In this document: positions 26,988 to 36,103 of the stretch, piece after piece
Layout: the number at the start of each line of letters is the position of its first letter
Position numbering within the stretch: position 1 is the stretch's first letter
Assembly: GCF_900609055.1 (NCBI RefSeq)
Contig: NZ_UXAW01000041.1
Coordinates: 1-47,186 of the forward strand
Direction: 5' to 3'
DNA: 47,186 nucleotides
Source: Pseudogemmobacter humi
Lineage (GTDB): Bacteria > Pseudomonadota > Alphaproteobacteria > Rhodobacterales > Rhodobacteraceae
The notes under the pieces: model-generated
What the model was told of the DNA's origin: nothing
Seen by the model: the letters and a program-made list of their open reading frames with translations, nothing else
Database searches by the model: none
Position numbers and translations under genes: made by a program

Positions 26988-27680
26988 ATGATGCCTCAGC
27001 ATGCCACCGCCCTTCCCGCTTTCCAGCAGCGAAAGGTGATTTCCGAACCGGATCACGTTTATAGCGAGCTCAAGCAGGGGTTCATGATCGGCGAATTCGT
27101 GCCCGGCCAGAAGATCACGCTGCCCGAACTGGCCCAGGCCTTCGGCACCAGCCAGATGCCGGTGCGCGAGGCGACCAGCCGCCTCGTGGTGGCGCGCGCC
27201 ATCGAGGCCCTGCCCCGGCGCTCGCTGCGCGTGCCCGAGGCGACGACCGAACGCCTTGATTCGCTGCTGCCGCTGCGTCTGCACCTTGAAGGCGAGGCCG
27301 CCCGGCTGGCGGCGACCCGGGCCGATCCCGCCATCGTCGCGGAACTGACCGCGATCGAGCGCGAGATGCGCCGCATGGTGCCGCTTGAGGATACGAAGAA
27401 TTACCTGCGGCTGAACCAGCAGTTTCACTTCACCATCTACCGGGCCTGCGGCAACGACGACCTGGTGGATCTGATCGAGCTTTTGTGGATGCGCTACGGG
27501 CCCTTGATGAACATCGTGCGCAGCGGGGTTCTGTCGCGCACGGGCCAGCACCGGCACGAGGAAACCATCGACGCGATAAAACGCCGCGATGCCGACGCCG
27601 CCGATGCCGCCGTGCGCGCCGACCTGACCGAGGCGGCCGAGGCGATCCGGGACGCAATCGGGGAACGCGCGGCCGGCTGA
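26988..27680 (+). CDS. GntR-family transcriptional regulator (FCD domain)
   Basis: A 230-residue regulator. The winged HTH (about 15-75) reads VYSELKQGFMIGEFVPGQKI and TSQMPVREATSRLV, the standard GntR signature. The FCD all-helical effector domain (about 85-215) has the metal/ligand motif pattern D/E...H...H visible in LNQQFHFTIYRACGNDDLVDL and HEETIDAIKRRDAD. The start is ATG 26988 (GGGA upstream); the following ATG at 26991 is also possible. It is transcribed away from the hydantoinase/ABC operon with a perfect palindrome between them. It probably represses the operon until a pathway intermediate binds. A hairpin terminator follows directly. Confidence 0.92.
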   Translation: MMPQHATALPAFQQRKVISEPDHVYSELKQGFMIGEFVPGQKITLPELAQAFGTSQMPVREATSRLVVARAIEALPRRSLRVPEATTERLDSLLPLRLHLEGEAARLAATRADPAIVAELTAIEREMRRMVPLEDTKNYLRLNQQFHFTIYRACGNDDLVDLIELLWMRYGPLMNIVRSGVLSRTGQHRHEETIDAIKRRDADAADAAVRADLTEAAEAIRDAIGERAAG

Positions 27681-27683
27681 CCC

Positions 27684-27733
27684 CTGCCCCGGGGCTGGCG
27701 CAAAGGCGGACGGCCTTTGCCGGCCCGGGGCAG
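27684..27733 (+). terminator. Long hairpin after the gntR-type gene
   Basis: CTGCCCCGGG (27684-27693) pairs with CCCGGGGCAG (27724-27733), and inside it GCAAAGGC (27700-27707) pairs with GCCTTTGC (27713-27720). The regulator stop codon lies 4 bases upstream. There is no T tract on the plus strand, but the extended stem fits a terminator or insulating structure before the next cluster. Confidence 0.6.
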
Positions 27734-27896
27734 CCCGGCGCAACAGGCCCCGGTCATGACATGCGGGCTGCCATGACGCCGCTGAGGGCGGCCGGATGGC
27801 CCGGGGCCCCTCGGGCGGGTCGGGGAGATGTGATCCCGGCCAGGACGGCGGCGGGACGGTTCCGCCGGAACCTGCGACCGGCAGGGCCCGAAAGCC

Positions 27897-28454
27897 TCAG
27901 TTGAGCAGGCATCTGATGAGATCGTCGGTGTTGCGCACCGCATATTTCCGCAGCAGGCCCGCGCGGTGAATATCGACCGTCTTCGGGCTGATGTTCAGGG
28001 ATTTCGCGATCTGTTTGCTGGTCATCCTGTCGATCAGCAAAGCCGCAACGTCTCTTTCGCGCCTGGTCAGCGCGACGGCGGTCCGCTGCTGGCCCGCATC
28101 GTCCGAAAGCTCGGAAAACGTCCAGGCCGTCACCTCATGCGGCACCTTCCGGTTGAACGCATGGCCCCGCACCGTCACCCAGAAATGCGTTCCGTCGATG
28201 CGGCGCATGATCCGGTCGTCAGACCGCGACAGCCGGGCGGCGAGCAGGGGCTCCATCCGCTGACCGGCGGCCTCGAATTCGGTGTGATTGGGGTAGAGCA
28301 CCTCGAAGAGATTGCCGACGATATCGCCCCGCTCGGCCCGGAACAGGCTGAGCGTGACATCGTTGCAATCCACCATCACCCGGTTTCTCGCGATGATCGC
28401 CGCGACGGGAAGGCCAAGGAATATCCTGCGGTAGTCGAGATCGGTGTCGGACAT
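27897..28454 (-). CDS. PAS-LuxR transcriptional regulator
   Basis: A 185-residue two-domain regulator. The N-terminal part (about 5-110) has a PAS-like pattern (YRRIFLGLPVAAIIARNRVM then CNDVTLSLF and GTHFWVTVRGHAF). The C-terminus is a GerE/LuxR HTH (LTRRERDVAALLIDRMTSKQ then NISPKTVDIHRAGLLRKY). It lacks a receiver domain. I placed the start at ATG 28454 (MSDTDLDYRRIF); an upstream ATG at 28493 would add 13 residues and lacks a ribosome site. It lies 141 bases after the ABC ATPase on the same strand, so it may be the last gene of the second triad operon and sense its substrate. No operator could be assigned to it. Confidence 0.85.
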   Translation of the reverse strand: MSDTDLDYRRIFLGLPVAAIIARNRVMVDCNDVTLSLFRAERGDIVGNLFEVLYPNHTEFEAAGQRMEPLLAARLSRSDDRIMRRIDGTHFWVTVRGHAFNRKVPHEVTAWTFSELSDDAGQQRTAVALTRRERDVAALLIDRMTSKQIAKSLNISPKTVDIHRAGLLRKYAVRNTDDLIRCLLN

Positions 28455-28595
28455 CCTGCCGGCAAGCTCCCGGGGGCGATGTGCCTCCCCCATTCTGTGG
28501 TCCGCTGCGGACGTTAGTGCATCGCCGCCTTCCGGTCCACCGCGCGCCCCCCGCGACTTCGGGGCGGCGACGCAGATGGACGCGATCCCCGCACC

Positions 28596-30200
28596 TCACC
28601 GCCAGCTGCGGCCAGGCACCGAATCCAGCAGCATTCTGGTATAATCATGCGTGGGTTCGGTCAGGATGCGCTCGGCGGTGTTCTCCTCGACCAGGACGCC
28701 CTTGCGCAGAACGCCGATCCGGTCGCAGATCTGGCCCGCGACCCGCAGGTCATGGGTGATGAACAGGATCGAGAGGCCGATCCTGGCCTTGATGTCCAGC
28801 AGCAGCCGGATCACCTGCTCCTGCACCGAGACATCCAGCGCCGAGACCGCCTCGTCGGCCACCAGAAGCCGCGGCTGCATCATCAGCGCGCGCGCGATGC
28901 CGAGGCGCTGGCGCTGGCCGCCCGAGAATTCATGCGGGAAGCGGTCGAGTGCGCTCTGGTCCAGCTGGACCAGTTCCACCAGCTCGCGCGCGCGCCGCAT
29001 AGCATCGGCCCGGCTCTCGCCCCCCGCCACGCTGCCGGCGATCAGGGCGGGGCCGATCTTCATCCGCGGATTGAAAGAGCTGTAGGGATCCTGGAACACC
29101 ATCTGGATGCTGCGGCGCAGGGTCTTGCTGGCAAGGAAGGCCGCCCGGCTCACCGGCTGATCGCCGCAGCGGATCTCGCCGCTGTCGGGGTCGGCCAGCC
29201 CGACGATCATCCGCCCCAGCGTCGACTTGCCCGAGCCGGATTCGCCGACGAGGCCATAGATCTCGCCCTCGCGGATCGTCATGCTGATCCTGTCCGAGAC
29301 GGTGAAGGCCGGCGTCCTCGCGGCGAAAAGGCCGCGCCTGCCGCCATAGGTCTTGGACAGGTCGCGGATGGTGATCAGCTCTGCCCCCGACACCCGGGCC
29401 GCGGGCTTCGGCTTCAGCGGCGGAACCGCCGCGATCAGCTTCTGCGTATATTCCTGCTGCGGATCGCCGAGGATCTGCGCGGTCGGTCCCTGTTCCACGA
29501 TCTCGCCCTGCCGCATCACCACGATCCGGTCGGCGATATCGGCGACCACGCCGAAATCATGGGTGATGAACAGAACGCCGAGCTGATATTCCTTCTGCTA
29601 ATCCACGATCAGCCGCAGCACCTGCGCCTGGGTGGTGACATCAAGCGCCGTGGTCGGCTCGTCGGCGATCAGCAGCCTCGGCTTCAGCGAGATGGCCGAG
29701 GCGATCATGATCCGCTGGCGCTGGCCGCCGGAAAGCTCGAACGGATAGGATCGGGCGACGCGCTCCACATCCGGCAGCCCCACCTGCCGCAGCAGATCGG
29801 CCACCCGTCCGGCGATCCCGGCCCCGGAGGCCTTCACGTTATGGGCGCGGAACCCCTCGGCGATCTGCTTGCCCACCGGCATCAGCGGGTTCAGCGCGGT
29901 CAGCGGCTCCTGGAAGATCATGCTCATCTTCTCGCCGCGCATGGCGCGCAGGTCGGCGGGCGTCGCATCGGTGACGGACCTGCCGTCCAGGTCGATGCGG
30001 CCCCCCGATATCTTCAGCGCCGGGCTGAGCAGCCCCATGACGGCATGGGCGAGCGTGGATTTGCCCGAGCCGGATTCGCCGACGACGCAGACGATTTCAT
30101 TGCGGTCGACCCGGAGACTGGCGCCCCTGACCGCGAAACGGCGGTCGGAAACCGCGGGCAGCGCCACATCGAGATCGCGGATGTCGAGAAGAGCGGTCAT
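28596..30200 (-). pseudogene. Fused peptide/opine-type ABC transporter ATPase (DppD-DppF) with in-frame amber codon
   Basis: The frame encodes two ABC domains in one 534-residue chain, a common GsiA/YejF-type fusion. The first half has [21 protein letters not shown] and [13 protein letters not shown]. Codon 201 is TAG (29600-29598, minus strand), just after VLRLIVD. Translation after it continues QKEYQLGVLFITHDFGVVAD without any frame change and gives a complete second ABC domain (GESGSGKST, FSGGQRQRLGIA, LLVADEAVSALDV). One substitution therefore cuts the first domain before its H-loop. CAG or TTG would be the simplest ancestral codon. It could be a true nonsense mutation, suppressed read-through or an assembly error. 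All other motifs are intact, suggesting a recent event. GGAGGGG precedes the ATG. Confidence 0.85.
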
Positions 30201-30201
30201 A

Positions 30202-31023
30202 TCATCCCCTCCGCCCGGCGAGTTTGGGATTGAAGACGTCATTGATGCCTTCGCCGACAAGATTGATGGCCAGAACGGTGATGAAAATCGCAAGGCCCGG
30301 AAAGACGCAGGTCCACCATGCAAGATGCAGCATCGCGCGCGAGGATCCGATCATATAACCCCAGGTGATCACATTCGGATCGCTCAGGCCAAGGAAGCTG
30401 AGCGCGCTTTCCAGCAGGATCGCATTGGCGACCATGAGCGAGCCCATCACGATGATATGCGAGGCGCAGTTCGGCAGGATTTCCCGCAGCATGATCGGCA
30501 GGTTTCCAAGGCCGGACAGCCGTGCCGCCTCGACGAATTCGCGCGTCCTGAGCGACAGCACCTCTCCTCTGACCAGACGGGCCAGCGGCGGCCAGCTGAC
30601 GACGGCGATCGCGACGATGATCGAGGTGATCGAGGGCTGGAAGATCGCAACCAGCACCACCATCAGCACGAAGGACGGGATCGTCTGGACGATCTCGGTC
30701 AGGCCCATGGCGAGGTCATCGACCCGGCCGCCGAAATAGCCCGCGACCAGGCCGACGGCGACGCCGATGCAGACCGATACGATCGCGGCAAGGATGCCGA
30801 TCTCCAGGCTGACACGCGCGCCGTGCAGGATGCCCGACAGGGTGTCGCGCCCCAGGGTGTCGGAGCCCAGCAGATAGGCGGTGCCGGGCGGTGACAGCGG
30901 CCGCCCCACGGTCTGCCAGGGATCATGGGGGGCAAGCCCATCCGCCAGAAGGGCGGCAAGGACGATGAGAACAAGCATCACCAGCCCTGCGGCGGCGCTT
31001 TTGTTGCTGAGGAAAAGTTTCAT
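30202..31023 (-). CDS. Peptide/opine-type ABC transporter permease (DppC-like)
   Basis: A 273-residue inner-membrane permease of the DppC/OppC type with about 6 helices. HDPWQTVGRPLSPPGTAYLL then GSDTLGRDTLSGILHGARVS is the hallmark DppC segment before helix 2. The coupling EAA loop reads EFVEAARLSGLGN. SFLGLSDPNVITWGYMIG lies near the C-terminus. The ATG overlaps the DppB stop (ATGA), and its own stop is one base before the ATPase start, so the three are tightly coupled. The start at 31023 is chosen because the longer frame reads back through DppB. It pairs with DppB to form the pore. Confidence 0.92.
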   Translation of the reverse strand: MKLFLSNKSAAAGLVMLVLIVLAALLADGLAPHDPWQTVGRPLSPPGTAYLLGSDTLGRDTLSGILHGARVSLEIGILAAIVSVCIGVAVGLVAGYFGGRVDDLAMGLTEIVQTIPSFVLMVVLVAIFQPSITSIIVAIAVVSWPPLARLVRGEVLSLRTREFVEAARLSGLGNLPIMLREILPNCASHIIVMGSLMVANAILLESALSFLGLSDPNVITWGYMIGSSRAMLHLAWWTCVFPGLAIFITVLAINLVGEGINDVFNPKLAGRRG

Positions 31024-31994
31024 GCGGCCGCCTTCCTGATCCGGGGATCGACGATGGCAAGAATGATGTCGGTGATGATGTTCAGGGCGATCACCATGAC
31101 CGAAGTGACGATGAACACGCCCAGCAGAACCATGTATTCGCGCTGAAGCAGGGAATCGAGCGCGAGACGGCCGATGCCCGGCCATGCGAAAACCGTCTCG
31201 ACGACGATGGAGCCGCCGATAAGCTGACCCGCCTGCACCCCGGCAAGCGTGATGACCGGAAGCGCCGCGTTGCGCAGCATGTGAACGCCGATGATCCGCC
31301 GGCGCGAAAGGCCCCTGGCCCGCGCGGTCTTGATGAAATCAGAGCTCTGCACATCCGCCACCGAACTGCGCATCACCCGGGTATAAAGGGCGATGTAATA
31401 GGCCGAGAGGGTGACGGCGGGCAGGACGAGATGCCTCGCCACGTCTGCGGCCTGCTCCCACCAGGTGCCGGTGAAGCCCAGCGTCTGCATGCCGAAGGCC
31501 GGCAACCACTGCAACCAGACCGAAAAGATCAGGACGAGAACCAGCCCCAGCCAGAACGCGGGCAGCGCATAGCCGAAGAGGCAAAGCACAACCAGCGTAT
31601 TGTCCCCCCAGGTGCCGCGTTTCAGCCCGGCGAATATGCCCGAGGCCACCCCGACCACGAGCGAGAGGACGAAGGCCGTCCCGGTCAGCAGCAGCGTCGC
31701 CGGCATCCGTTCCCAGATCAGATCCGCGACGGGCCGGCGCTGCCGGTAGCTGTAGCCCAGATCGCCGGTGGCGACATTGGCCAGATAGGTTCCCAGCTGG
31801 ACATGGATAGGTTTGTCCAGCTGGAATTCCTCGCGCAGAGAAGCGACGAAAGCCGCATCGGACGCGCCCGTCTCACCCGCGATGACGCTGACGGGATCGC
31901 CGGGCGCCAGCCGGACCAGAGCGAAATTGCATATAATGACGGTGATCAATACCATCAGCACCTTGATCACGCGCCCCAGCCCGGCTTTCAGCAT
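31020..31994 (-). CDS. Peptide/opine-type ABC transporter permease (DppB-like)
   Basis: A 324-residue DppB/OppB-type permease. The first helix (VIKVLMVLITVIICNFALVR) is followed by the classic LAPGDPVSVIAGE, then GDLGYSYRQRRPVADLIWER. The EAA loop reads SSDFIKTARARGLSRRRIIG. VETVFAWPGIGRLALDSLLQ and PRIRK complete the family blocks. It starts 22 bases after the binding protein stop and overlaps the next permease by 4 bases. It is part of an importer for peptides, opines or quaternary-amine compounds; the binding protein, not this gene, sets the substrate. Confidence 0.93.
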   Translation of the reverse strand: MLKAGLGRVIKVLMVLITVIICNFALVRLAPGDPVSVIAGETGASDAAFVASLREEFQLDKPIHVQLGTYLANVATGDLGYSYRQRRPVADLIWERMPATLLLTGTAFVLSLVVGVASGIFAGLKRGTWGDNTLVVLCLFGYALPAFWLGLVLVLIFSVWLQWLPAFGMQTLGFTGTWWEQAADVARHLVLPAVTLSAYYIALYTRVMRSSVADVQSSDFIKTARARGLSRRRIIGVHMLRNAALPVITLAGVQAGQLIGGSIVVETVFAWPGIGRLALDSLLQREYMVLLGVFIVTSVMVIALNIITDIILAIVDPRIRKAAA

Positions 31995-32017
31995 GTCAGA
32001 TCACTCCTCTGGCAGGG

Positions 32018-33613
32018 TCACTCGACGGTCGCCGTCTCGAAGCCTTCGCAGATCCCGATCGCGGTGGTGACGACATTCTTTACACCTTTGCGCATGACCG
32101 TCGCCCATTTGATCTCGAACAGCGGGGCGTTCGGCAGGTCCTCGATCAGGATCTCCTGGAGACGCCCGTACATCGCGGCGCGTTTCTCCTCGTCGATCTC
32201 GCGGATGGCCTCGTCGAACAGCCTGTCCACCTCGGGGTTCTCGTAGCCCGCGGTGTTGCTGCCGTAGATGCCCTTCGCGATGCTGGAGCTGTGATAGAGC
32301 CGCGTGATGCCCAGACCGGGATGGCCGAACTGATACCAGAAGCAGAAGGTGGTCTCGAACTCCCAGTTGGAATAGCGCGAGGCCCAGTTGCCCGGATCGG
32401 TGTTCTCGATCTGGATGTCGATACCGACCTGGCTCAGCGATTGCTTCACATATTCGCCGAGCTTGGTCCACATATCGCCATAGGGAATGCCAAGCAGCTT
32501 CACGCTCGCCCGCACGCCGTTCGCGTCCGGCTGCAACCCCATCTCGTCCAGCAGCGCGGTCGCCTGGCCCGGATCGTAAGGATAAAGCGGCCCGGTATCC
32601 TTGTAATAGCGGGTCGGAGAGCTGACCAGCCCGGTCGCCGGCGCGGCCTGGCCGAACCAGATGTTCTCGATGATGAAATCGCGGTCGATCGCATGCAGCA
32701 TCGCCTTACGGAAACGCTTGTCGGCGACATGGCCGCTGCGGGTGTTGAACTCCAGCGTCGCCAGCGGCGCGGCGAACTGATAGCCGTCGTGGGTGATGCC
32801 GAAATCCGCAGATTCCCTGATCGCCGGCATGAAGACGTAATCTATGTTGTCATAGCCGGTGACATCGACCGTGCCGTTTTGCAGCGCGACCAGGCGCGAG
32901 GCCGAATCCGGGATGATCTGGAAATAGATCTCGTTCAGAAGCGGAAGGTCTTCCTTGTAGTAATCCTCGTTCCGGACGAGATGGATATATTCGCCGCGGC
33001 GCCACTCCTTCAGCCTGAACGGGCCGGTGCCGATGGGGGATTCATTGGCCGGATTGGTCCGGTAATCGGTCCCCTTGTAGATATGCGCGGGAAGGATCGG
33101 CGCGCCGCTGGCCTCGAACACCTGCAGGAAGGCGGTGAACGGGGTCTTCAGCCTGTATTCGACGGTATGATCGTCCAGCGCGGTGGCCGATTCCACACTG
33201 GCGAAATTCGCGCGCGCCCGCGAATGGATCTCGGGCAGGCATTCCTGGGTCGAGAAAACCACGTCATGGGCGGTGAACGGCGCCCCGTCATGCCACCTGA
33301 CGTTTTCCTGCAATCTGAACGTATAGGTCAGACCGTCTTCCGAGACGCTCCATTCTTTGGCCAGGCCGGGCTGCGGGTTCAGATCGAAATCATAGGTCAG
33401 AAGCCCCTGATAGATCTTGCCGGCGACGATGAAGGCCGGCGTGGTCTGCGTCAGGCCCAGCATCAGCGACGGCGGCTCGGGATAAAGGCAGACCGTCAGC
33501 CGGCCCGTGGCCTGCGCGAACGCCTCGTCGAGCGAGGCGAAACCGAATACCGAGGCCCCGGTGCAGGCCGCCCCGGACAGAAGGAGGTTTCGTCTGTTGA
33601 TCGTCATGGTCAT
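32018..33613 (-). CDS. Peptide/opine-type ABC transporter substrate-binding protein
   Basis: A 531-residue family 5 extracellular solute-binding protein. The N-terminus has a twin-arginine-type signal (INRRNLLLSGAACTGASVFG) with likely cleavage after AFA. The mature part starts with LTVCLYPEPPSLMLGLTQTT. ENVRWHDGAPFTAHDVVFS is diagnostic of DppA/OppA-like proteins. The start is ATG 33613; an ATG two codons downstream (33607) has better spacing to GGGAG. It lies between the M19-like gene and the permeases. In a dehydrogenase-BKACE-thioesterase operon it may capture a carnitine- or betaine-like compound or an acylated derivative; this is inferred from neighbours only. Confidence 0.92.
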   Translation of the reverse strand: MTMTINRRNLLLSGAACTGASVFGFASLDEAFAQATGRLTVCLYPEPPSLMLGLTQTTPAFIVAGKIYQGLLTYDFDLNPQPGLAKEWSVSEDGLTYTFRLQENVRWHDGAPFTAHDVVFSTQECLPEIHSRARANFASVESATALDDHTVEYRLKTPFTAFLQVFEASGAPILPAHIYKGTDYRTNPANESPIGTGPFRLKEWRRGEYIHLVRNEDYYKEDLPLLNEIYFQIIPDSASRLVALQNGTVDVTGYDNIDYVFMPAIRESADFGITHDGYQFAAPLATLEFNTRSGHVADKRFRKAMLHAIDRDFIIENIWFGQAAPATGLVSSPTRYYKDTGPLYPYDPGQATALLDEMGLQPDANGVRASVKLLGIPYGDMWTKLGEYVKQSLSQVGIDIQIENTDPGNWASRYSNWEFETTFCFWYQFGHPGLGITRLYHSSSIAKGIYGSNTAGYENPEVDRLFDEAIREIDEEKRAAMYGRLQEILIEDLPNAPLFEIKWATVMRKGVKNVVTTAIGICEGFETATVE

Positions 33614-33739
33614 TTCTCCCGTTGGATAATTCTGGCGTCATGCGCGGCATCGCGGCCGGTTGCGGTGCGCATTTTCTTTTCCAGGCCACTGTATCGTCCC
33701 GCATATCTCCGTATGCCTGGGGCAAGCCGGGGTGGGGCT

Positions 33740-34714
33740 TTATTCCACCCAGACATCTTTCAGAAGCTGCACCCAGTTTTCGCCCATGATTTTCTCGATC
33801 CTGCCCACCGGCCATCCGCGTTTTTCCATCGCGGCGGTCAGGTTCGGGAAATCGCCGATCTCGCGCATTCCGGCCGGATTGACGATCTCGCCCAGATCGG
33901 TGAGCAGGCGGCCCGTGCCCTTGTCGCGCGAAATCCATTCAAAGAAGGATGCGTCATAGCCCTGGGTGAAATCGGTGCCGATTCCGACCGCATCCTCGCC
34001 GACGATATTGATGACATATTCGATGGCCTCGACATAATCGGAAACATCCGACCTGGTTCCGTTCTTCAGGAAGGGCGGGAACATGGTGACGCCGACGAAG
34101 CCGTCATGCCCGGCGATGAAACGCAGCTGCTCGTCGGTCTTGTTGCGCGGATGGGCCTTCAGCCCGGCGGGCAGGCAGTGGGAATAGGCGACCCGCTTCG
34201 TCGAAGCGAGGATCGCATCCTCCGAGGTCTTCGGCCCGACATGGGACAGATCGCAGAGAATCCCGAGGCTGTTCATCCCCGCCAGCACGTCGCGCCCGAA
34301 ATCGGAAAGCCCGCTGTCCACGCTTTCGTAGCAGCCGGAGCCGACATAGTTCTGCGTGTTGTAGGTCAGCTGAACGATCCGCAGCCCCAGCCTGTAGAAC
34401 AGTTCGAGATATTCGATGCGGTCCTCAAGCCCCGAGGTGTTCTGCCAGCCGAGGATCATGCCGGTCTTGCCCTGATCGCGGGCGTCGTAGATGTCCTGAA
34501 CCTTGCAGACCTGCGTGATAAGGTCGGAATGGGCCACGAAATCCTGCCGCAGCCGCGCCATGTTGCGCATGGTGTCGTGGAAATTCTCCCAGACGCAGCA
34601 TGTGCAGTTCGCGGCGGTGACGCCGCCTTTGCGCATGTCCTCATAAACCGAACGATCGAAATTCGAGACGATCAGCCCATCGAAAACGATCAGATCATCA
34701 TGCAGACGAGACAT
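33740..34714 (-). CDS. M19 membrane dipeptidase-like protein lacking canonical metal ligands
   Basis: A 324-residue TIM-barrel protein of the M19/renal dipeptidase family. Family blocks remain: LCDLSHVG (His158), VAYSHC (His179) and HPRNKTDEQLRFIAGHDGFVG. However, the N-terminal HxD metal motif is replaced by FDGLIVSN, and the bridging Glu position lies in ILGWQN. Loss of these ligands makes ordinary binuclear Zn dipeptidase chemistry unlikely. A similar M19-like gene accompanies dimethylglycine/betaine catabolic genes in pseudomonads, in keeping with the carnitine-like triad here. It lies 12 bases downstream of the thioesterase gene in the same operon. Its true reaction is unknown; possibilities are a lyase/amidase-like hydrolase or a non-catalytic role. 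Confidence 0.8.
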   Translation of the reverse strand: MSRLHDDLIVFDGLIVSNFDRSVYEDMRKGGVTAANCTCCVWENFHDTMRNMARLRQDFVAHSDLITQVCKVQDIYDARDQGKTGMILGWQNTSGLEDRIEYLELFYRLGLRIVQLTYNTQNYVGSGCYESVDSGLSDFGRDVLAGMNSLGILCDLSHVGPKTSEDAILASTKRVAYSHCLPAGLKAHPRNKTDEQLRFIAGHDGFVGVTMFPPFLKNGTRSDVSDYVEAIEYVINIVGEDAVGIGTDFTQGYDASFFEWISRDKGTGRLLTDLGEIVNPAGMREIGDFPNLTAAMEKRGWPVGRIEKIMGENWVQLLKDVWVE

Positions 34715-34726
34715 GGCATTTCCTTA

Positions 34727-35188
34727 TCAATCTTGTGTTCTGCCGGGTCCGACGGGGATCGGGCGCGGATGGAGGATGGCGTTGCGCAGGCTGTCGGGCA
34801 TCGGCGCCGACTTCTGTTGACGAAAGTCGATCCAGACGCAGCGGGCGGAGCCCTCGGCGCAGATCGTATCGGGATCGTCGGTGCGGCTGAGCCGGTAGCG
34901 CGTATCGAAACTGCTGCGCCCCGGGCTTCCCGCCGACATCGTGGCGAGGACATCCCCGGGATAGCGGAGCTGCCGCAGGAAGCGCGCGGTCGCATCGACG
35001 ATGACTGGCCCCTCGCCGCTTCCCAGTTCGCCAAGCAGCCCGAGGCCCTCGAACCAGGCGATCCTGATCTGCTCCATGAAGCGGAAATAGACCGTGTTGT
35101 TCACATGCCCGGCCGCGTCCATGTCGCCCCAGCGGATCTGGAGCGCCATCCGGCAGACATCCGTATATTCCCCCGGGTCGGCCGCCAT
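34727..35188 (-). CDS. Hotdog-fold acyl-CoA thioesterase (4HBT type), copy 2
   Basis: A 153-residue single hotdog protein. WGDMDAAGHVNNTVYFRFME carries the D-x-x-G-H-V-N-N signature with the catalytic Asp and the central helix. FLRQLRYPGDVLATMS and RSSFDTRYRL are strand blocks. The ATG at 35188 is two bases before the BKACE stop; a longer frame overlapping that gene is rejected. It probably hydrolyses the CoA ester produced by the BKACE. It differs clearly from the copy at 15474 (AGHVNN versus FGHLNV), so the two clusters are diverged rather than recently duplicated. Confidence 0.85.
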   Translation of the reverse strand: MAADPGEYTDVCRMALQIRWGDMDAAGHVNNTVYFRFMEQIRIAWFEGLGLLGELGSGEGPVIVDATARFLRQLRYPGDVLATMSAGSPGRSSFDTRYRLSRTDDPDTICAEGSARCVWIDFRQQKSAPMPDSLRNAILHPRPIPVGPGRTQD

Positions 35189-35190
35189 GC

Positions 35191-36069
35191 TCACGCCCCC
35201 CGCAGACCGAGGATGGCGCGGGCCTCGGCGGTCGTCGCGGGCCGCCGGTCCAGCAGCCGCATGATGGAGACCATCTTCGCCACCAGCGCCGCGTTCGACT
35301 CTGCAAGGACGCCGTCTTCCAGCCAGAGATTGTCCTCCAGCCCGACGCGGACATGGCCGCCCATGAGCATCGCCTGAGTCGCCACCGGGAACTGATGGCG
35401 CCCGACGCCGAACATCGCCCAGGCCGCACCTGCGGGCAGCATTCGGACCAGCGCCGACATGCTGTGCGCATCGGGCGACGCGCCGCCCAGAACCCCCAGC
35501 CCGATCTGCACCAGAGGCGGCGATGCGACGATATCCTTCGCGAGGAAATGGCTGATGATGCCGAGATGGCCGAGATCGAAGGCCTCCAGCTCGGGCATGA
35601 CGCCCGCCTCGCGGATCAGCCGCGCCATCACCTTCAGATCGGGGATGGAGTTCAGGAACATCTGATCCCCGAAATTCATCGCCGCGATATCGAGGCTGCA
35701 TATTTCGGGGCGGAGCCGGGTGATATGGGCCACCCGGCTTTCCGGCGTATGGATCGCCGCCGCGCCGGACTGCCCGTCGCGGATCTGATCCGCCGTGACC
35801 ATCGCGCCCGGCCCCGTGGTCAGGTTGATGATGAGATCGGGGCGCCCCTGCCGGATGCGCCGGGTCACATCCTCGTAGAGGGCGAAATCGGTCGAGGCCA
35901 GCGTGGTGACCGGATCGCGGACATGGATATGGACGATGGCCGCCCCGGCCTCGGCGGCGTCCAGCGCCGAGGCGGCGATCGCCTCGGGCGTCACCGGGAC
36001 CGCCGCGCTCTTATGCGCATGATCGGTGCCGCCGGTCACCGCGCAGGTGATGATAACAGGTGCAGACAT
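35191..36069 (-). CDS. Beta-keto acid cleavage enzyme (BKACE), copy 2
   Basis: A 292-residue BKACE. Zn ligands are His47 and His49 in IVHIHVRDP and Glu245 in VGLEDN, at the same spacing as copy 1. The N-terminal IITCAVTGG and INLTTGPGA are also shared. GGAAGGAAAC precedes the ATG. It is the second gene of the operon after the dehydrogenase. The chemistry is beta-keto acid plus acetyl-CoA giving acetoacetate plus a new CoA ester. Differences in barrel segments that line the acid's distal group (LDIAAMNFGDQ versus LDTTTMNLEGG) suggest the two copies take different substrates; this was judged by eye. Confidence 0.92.
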   Translation of the reverse strand: MSAPVIITCAVTGGTDHAHKSAAVPVTPEAIAASALDAAEAGAAIVHIHVRDPVTTLASTDFALYEDVTRRIRQGRPDLIINLTTGPGAMVTADQIRDGQSGAAAIHTPESRVAHITRLRPEICSLDIAAMNFGDQMFLNSIPDLKVMARLIREAGVMPELEAFDLGHLGIISHFLAKDIVASPPLVQIGLGVLGGASPDAHSMSALVRMLPAGAAWAMFGVGRHQFPVATQAMLMGGHVRVGLEDNLWLEDGVLAESNAALVAKMVSIMRLLDRRPATTAEARAILGLRGA

Positions 36070-36103
36070 ATCCGTTTCCTTCCCCTCGCGGGCGATGCGC
36101 CGG

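Noticed and set aside
27858-27872. GGTTCC-GCC-GGAACC palindrome downstream of the PAS-LuxR gene
   Set aside because: A three-base loop and no T tract; too weak to call a terminator, and no evidence for an operator role.
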